This document shows, in pieces, positions 18,946 to 22,509 of a stretch of DNA of 22,509 nucleotides (its first letter is position 1; every line of letters starts with the position of its first letter). Both the position numbers and the translations under genes were made by a program. This DNA is from a virus. The notes under the pieces are model-generated. The model did no database searches. It saw only the letters and a list, made by a program, of their open reading frames with translations, and was not told the DNA's origin. The stretch spans positions 1-22,509 of the IMG/VR virus record IMGVR_UViG_3300043464_001401, one strand, 5' to 3'.

Positions 18946-19170
18946 TTATTTACCCTTCCATGGTTTTGTTTTTTCGATCTCGCGAATACGTAATTCATGA
19001 TCCCTTGTAATCTCATTTATTGTACCCATTTTTGTGTTCAGTTGGTGCACAGATATCGCCATCTGTTGCAAGTTTTGACTCATGTCACCAATAAACGAGA
19101 CGCCAAGAGATGCGATACCGATAATCATGGCAAGCATCAGGTGGTTGATATTGTCATGTAAATATTTCAT
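18946..19170 (-). CDS. Membrane-anchored coiled-coil protein (holin/XhlA-like candidate), 74 aa
   Basis: One hydrophobic helix (HLMLAMIIGIASLGVSFIG, residues about 10-28) followed by a coiled coil rich in Gln/Lys/Glu to the basic end. This anchor-plus-coil shape is shared by XhlA-like phage proteins and some holin partners. It is the best membrane candidate near the tail-fibre end, but the endolysin is 5 kb away. The predicted transcription start of the promoter at 19177 falls on its ATG, and no ribosome site is seen. Confidence 0.6.
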   Translation of the reverse strand: MKYLHDNINHLMLAMIIGIASLGVSFIGDMSQNLQQMAISVHQLNTKMGTINEITRDHELRIREIEKTKPWKGK

Positions 19171-19176
19171 GACTTA

Positions 19177-19206
19177 ATTATACGTCATAACTGCCCAGCA
19201 ACCCAA
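19177..19206 (-). promoter_or_regulatory. Leftward promoter candidate
   Basis: On the minus strand TTGGGT (19201-19206), 18-bp spacer, TATAAT (19177-19182), inside the lipoprotein gene's 3' end. The predicted start is at about 19170, the ATG of the next gene, implying a leaderless message. Confidence 0.45.
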
Positions 19207-20048
19207 GCCGCTATAAGGAAATCAACCCCGTCATGAGTCTGGCCTTTGTCACAAGGCCCCCAGTCAGAGGGATTATTATCTCGCTGCCAAAGATACTCTT
19301 CACATCGGTCTGCTGAAGTTGGTAGCCTATCAGCCGGAAACAGGCTTTCATCAAGCAAGATGTCTATGGTTTGCTGTTGGTTTCCGTCCCGATATTTTCT
19401 ATACAAAGCGACAAATAAAGCATTTTTTGGATTAGCATCTGCATACTTACGTATTTCTTCATATTGAATCTGATCTAATCCACCACCGAGCATTCCCTTC
19501 GTGAGCAAGTCTATGGCGTCAAGGTGCTTCTCGTAGCCAGCCTTAGCGACTTCTTTTGAGCTATTAGGAAATTCCGAAACGTTGATGCCAATAAGGCGTT
19601 GAAGTAAAAAGACCATCGGAGGCGTCATGAATGTCCGACTCAATGGCCCACGTCCCATGACGTTGCCGTTAGATTTTCCGTACTCATATATCTCCCGCAA
19701 GTTTTGCTTGTCACCTGTAGCATAGAGATACGGGAACAACATCATGAGCATGTCTTTACTTATATCGCTGGCAGATTGTCTAAGGTCATAGCAATCATGC
19801 TCCGGTGAGCGATACCATCTCCCTGGCTCGTCTTCCGCTTGCATGATGTCTGCCTCACTACATCCACCTGACAGTTTACAGAGAGATGTAAACCCTAAAC
19901 TGTCGCACTTGTCGTGCGCCCATCCTTTGTGTAGAGATTTATATAGCTCCGCTTTGGCCGCCACTTCTGGAGAACGCTGCTTCGTATCCTTTGCCTTTTG
20001 TTTGGCGCAAGATACGATCAGTAGAATTGTGAGGATGTAGTGCATCAT
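19185..20048 (-). CDS. Phage-encoded lipoprotein, 287 aa
   Basis: The N-terminus is a short signal with a lipobox (IVSC, Cys14) directly after a hydrophobic stretch, so signal peptidase II would cleave before Cys14 and lipid-anchor the protein. The mature part has conserved-looking Cys pairs (KCDSLGFTSLCKLSGGC and CEEYLWQ/WGPCDKG), helical repeats such as LREIYEYGKSN and FVALYRKYRDGN, and an Asp/Trp-rich end. No family is recognised. A lipoprotein next to a tail fibre could cause superinfection exclusion, phage-receptor masking or lysis timing; this is inference. The start may be the ATG at 20048 or the next at 20045. Confidence 0.75.
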   Translation of the reverse strand: MMHYILTILLIVSCAKQKAKDTKQRSPEVAAKAELYKSLHKGWAHDKCDSLGFTSLCKLSGGCSEADIMQAEDEPGRWYRSPEHDCYDLRQSASDISKDMLMMLFPYLYATGDKQNLREIYEYGKSNGNVMGRGPLSRTFMTPPMVFLLQRLIGINVSEFPNSSKEVAKAGYEKHLDAIDLLTKGMLGGGLDQIQYEEIRKYADANPKNALFVALYRKYRDGNQQQTIDILLDESLFPADRLPTSADRCEEYLWQRDNNPSDWGPCDKGQTHDGVDFLIAAWVAGQL

Positions 20049-20072
20049 TTTTTGCTCAGTCCAAATTTGAAA

Positions 20073-22509
20073 TTAATAAGCCCATGTGGGTTTGCTATCT
20101 AGTTCAACATCACCAGAAATACCCCAGTTATTTGCACCTGACGAACTAAAAAATCTTATTGTGTTTGTAGTGTTATCACAAATACCCTGAACTGCTGCTG
20201 GAGCAGAATTATTAGCAACTGAAGCAGGTTGATATGCAATAGCTCCACTGCTTTTAAAAGTAATACCGGTTACTGTTAAAGTGCCTGAGATTTGATTAGC
20301 AGCAAAAGCTACTCCAATATTAAATTTCATCCTCCAAGAACCATCAGCCATTTGATAAGGTATAAATTTATAGGAAGATGATGTTGGAGAAACAGAAGGA
20401 GTAACAGTTAAAGTAACTCCACCATTATAAGTTGACCCTCCAAGATACTGCATTAAGCCAAGCTTAGTATTCCCACTGTAATTATCAGTTGAGTTGATAA
20501 GAGCAATGTTAGCAGGCGCAATTGGATATCCTACGGCTGCGCCGCCGGAGACTTTGCGGACACGCCACCTGCGTGTAGTCTGCACACCCCAATCTGATCC
20601 TACTGCGCCATATACACCGCCAGCGTCTCGTTTGTATCGTCCGAACCGGACACGAGCTTGTGTGGCTGAGGTAGGTGTAACATAAACGCCGTAGTTGACA
20701 CCTGTAGTCTGGCGAGTGTATGGCTGCACATCAATATCATCTGTTAATCCGTCAAGTTTTGACCACGTGAGTCCTGAGTCGTTTGACACTTCTAAAAAGA
20801 TGTTATCTGTCGCCAATATTGGAGTTGTAAATTGTACAATTTTGTCAATGTTAGTAGAGGCAACAGCAGCTTGTGGAAATAATGAGCCTTGTGGCCCGTA
20901 TCCGAATGATGATAATGCCGTAGTATTGCTTGTGTCTGTTGAGTAAACATACTCCTCAACCGCCCTGTCAGCCATTGTGACGTTGGAAGTCCACTCGGCG
21001 ATAGGAATTACAATCTCGCCGGAAAATTCTGTTAAGTTTGAACTGAAAAATAATGTGTTCCCAGCTAATGGGCTAAAGGCGTTATTTGCTATGGTGAACT
21101 CGTCTGCACCAAAAGTTAAATAGGACTGCCCAGGAGTTGCAGAAACAACCCCACCTTTAAAATTAGAGGCACTGCTGTTAGACTGACCCCACCTTCCGAC
21201 TAATTGCATGCCCGACTGGCCAGCAAATTGCCCAATCGTCACGCCGCTAGGCAAGCCAAATTGCGCTTGCGAAGCTGTCACTGTTCCAGTGACAAACCTG
21301 CCGCTGATATGCATGAAACCGCCAACACGCCGCCACTGGACGTTTGACGATCCCAAAGTTCCGAGCCCTTGTGTATTTAAAGGCGTGTAAGGCTGAGGAT
21401 CAGTAACAACCGCACCAGTCCCAAGAGACTGCGGCCCAACGAACAAGCTATCAATCTGGAAGTCGTCATTGACTGCAAGAATTTTTCTGATTCTGACAGA
21501 GTAGAAATCTGTCTGCGTGTTGCTTGAGACAAAGAATCCCTTGAATGTAGTCGTACCAGTCGGAAGCTTTGCACTTGCTGGAGATCCTGCCGAAGCGTTT
21601 CCAGCTACAGAAATAGTCTCTTGGTATGTCCCAGAGCTATTGTAGCGAATCACTACTACATCGTAGTTTCCATCAGCAGCGTTTCCTGTGATGTCAAAAG
21701 ACAAAACAACCGCTTTGCTGAGGTCAACTAAGTCAAGGTTAAACATCGGAGACTCGACAAAAGCACCGGCAGTAGTCGTGCCGCTGTCGATCAAGAAGTC
21801 GCCAGTCTCGCGGAGTGGAAGTGTTGCATTATTTGCAATAGTTAGATCAGCAGTAGCAGAAGCGCCCCAGCTTGTCTGAGATGAGGTGCGGTTTCCTGTT
21901 GATGTTAAGCCAGTGACGACTGTGCCGACAGGGTTAAGGCTTGTGTACCAGGCTGATAGATAGTTTCTACCGGCAGCACCGCCAGCGCCTCCGCCGATCT
22001 CATTAAGAGTAGAATCATAATCGACATAAAGCTTCTTGGTATCTGTACCATAAACCATGGTAGCTTCTTTGCGAGTCAAGGCATCAAGAACCGTCTTTGT
22101 AGCTTTTGGAATTGTAAAGCGTGACGTATTGCTTGCCGTTCCACCGTCAATGTCTTTATTTGTCAGGGCCTCAGTACCAGCGAGTGTCGCCATGGTTCCA
22201 GAGGTTGGCAATGTGATCGCTGTTGCTGCCGAAGTAGTAACATTTAAATCAAAGTTACCTGTCCTCGTTAAAGTTGCCGCGTCATTGTTTGATACACCAG
22301 TTCCGCCTTTGCTTGGGGCAATAGCTCCTGTGACCATGGCAGATGTTAGGTTGCTGATTGTGTTGAGAGAGCCGTCAATCGTTTTATTTGTCAAAGCCTG
22401 CGCTGTGGACTTATCGACAATCTCAACCTCTGCTCCTAGTAAACCAGCCTTAAATTTAGTCGCCGCCGCAGAATCATAGATTAGACTGCCAGCGGTTCCT
22501 GATGTTTGA
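20073..22509 (-). CDS. Tail-fibre / receptor-binding protein, N-terminus beyond window
   Basis: The frame is open from the right edge to the TAA at 20073 (811 residues visible); the first ATG-like starts inside are not used because the frame continues upstream. The visible N-terminal part has the fibre-type repeats ALTNKTIDGS and EALTNKDIDG, a GGTGVSNNDAATLTRTG block, then Ser/Thr/Gly-rich beta domains and a C-terminal receptor-binding-type end ending in Trp-Ala-Tyr. It would form a trimeric fibre contacting the host surface. It lies in the same minus-strand order as the lipoprotein, 24 nt downstream. Confidence 0.88.
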   Translation of the reverse strand, partial: QTSGTAGSLIYDSAAATKFKAGLLGAEVEIVDKSTAQALTNKTIDGSLNTISNLTSAMVTGAIAPSKGGTGVSNNDAATLTRTGNFDLNVTTSAATAITLPTSGTMATLAGTEALTNKDIDGGTASNTSRFTIPKATKTVLDALTRKEATMVYGTDTKKLYVDYDSTLNEIGGGAGGAAGRNYLSAWYTSLNPVGTVVTGLTSTGNRTSSQTSWGASATADLTIANNATLPLRETGDFLIDSGTTTAGAFVESPMFNLDLVDLSKAVVLSFDITGNAADGNYDVVVIRYNSSGTYQETISVAGNASAGSPASAKLPTGTTTFKGFFVSSNTQTDFYSVRIRKILAVNDDFQIDSLFVGPQSLGTGAVVTDPQPYTPLNTQGLGTLGSSNVQWRRVGGFMHISGRFVTGTVTASQAQFGLPSGVTIGQFAGQSGMQLVGRWGQSNSSASNFKGGVVSATPGQSYLTFGADEFTIANNAFSPLAGNTLFFSSNLTEFSGEIVIPIAEWTSNVTMADRAVEEYVYSTDTSNTTALSSFGYGPQGSLFPQAAVASTNIDKIVQFTTPILATDNIFLEVSNDSGLTWSKLDGLTDDIDVQPYTRQTTGVNYGVYVTPTSATQARVRFGRYKRDAGGVYGAVGSDWGVQTTRRWRVRKVSGGAAVGYPIAPANIALINSTDNYSGNTKLGLMQYLGGSTYNGGVTLTVTPSVSPTSSSYKFIPYQMADGSWRMKFNIGVAFAANQISGTLTVTGITFKSSGAIAYQPASVANNSAPAAVQGICDNTTNTIRFFSSSGANNWGISGDVELDSKPTWAY

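Noticed and set aside
1-22509. The window as one complete circular phage genome
   Set aside because: Joining the ends puts the two edge genes in different frames: the left gene would stop after about 12 codons and the right one would have a stop 10 codons upstream and no start. No terminal repeat is seen, and tail genes are missing.
1-22509. CRISPR arrays, insertion sequences, integrase or att sites
   Set aside because: No regularly spaced direct repeats, transposase motifs or tyrosine/serine recombinase signatures were seen. The only direct repeats are the gene-junction repeats at 15.8-16.3 kb.

Overview
This window is part of a tailed double-stranded DNA bacteriophage or prophage. It carries a head-morphogenesis and packaging block (terminase small and large subunits, portal, two neck-like proteins, a scaffold-like protein, major capsid), two large virion or adhesin-type proteins that run off the two ends, an M15 endolysin, and an annealing-recombination module (RecT-like protein plus SSB). 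The host cannot be named from the sequence. Clear Shine-Dalgarno sites, a lipobox protein, a Sec-signal protein and a LysR-type DNA-binding domain fit a Gram-negative bacterium, but this is inference. No integrase, attachment site, tRNA, tape measure or tail-tube gene is visible, so the element is incomplete here.

Layout. (1) 1-9627, minus strand: transcription runs leftwards from terS through a ParB-like protein, a C5 cytosine methyltransferase, terL, portal, two gp10-like neck candidates, scaffold and capsid into small virion proteins and a G8/beta-helix adhesin cut by the left edge. Many junctions are TAATG or ATGA overlaps, so this is one translationally coupled operon. The methyltransferase and the 3' end of the ParB-like gene are visibly AT-richer than their surroundings. 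(2) 9628-9969: a control region with inverted repeats and promoter-like sites pointing right. (3) 9970-11340, plus: a small unknown protein, a terminator, a calcineurin-type phosphoesterase and an HExxH protein. (4) 11249-12088, minus: three small genes of unknown function. (5) 12150-12620: no gene, but a dense set of nested helices that looks like a large structured RNA, read on the plus strand, ahead of a small gene at 12636. (6) 13035-13490, minus: endolysin. (7) 13540-16554, plus: a tightly packed early-type operon (ribbon-helix-helix protein, RecT, FlbD-like protein, membrane ORFs, SSB, zinc-ribbon and small proteins). Its distal genes are joined by near-identical repeated stop/RBS/start junctions. 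(8) 16596-18552: a nuclease-like SNase and a VRR-NUC protein (minus), an exported protein (plus) and a LysR-type HTH-only regulator (minus). (9) 18615-22509, minus: a small acidic protein, a membrane/coiled-coil protein, a lipoprotein and a tail-fibre protein cut by the right edge.

How it fits together: the minus-strand blocks make and package the virion and supply adhesins and surface proteins. The central plus-strand operon supplies recombination and replication accessory functions. Small regulators (ribbon-helix-helix, LysR-HTH) and the palindromes near 9.6-9.95 kb and 18.17 kb are the likely switches. The most unusual element is the roughly 460-nt structured RNA candidate at 12156-12609.
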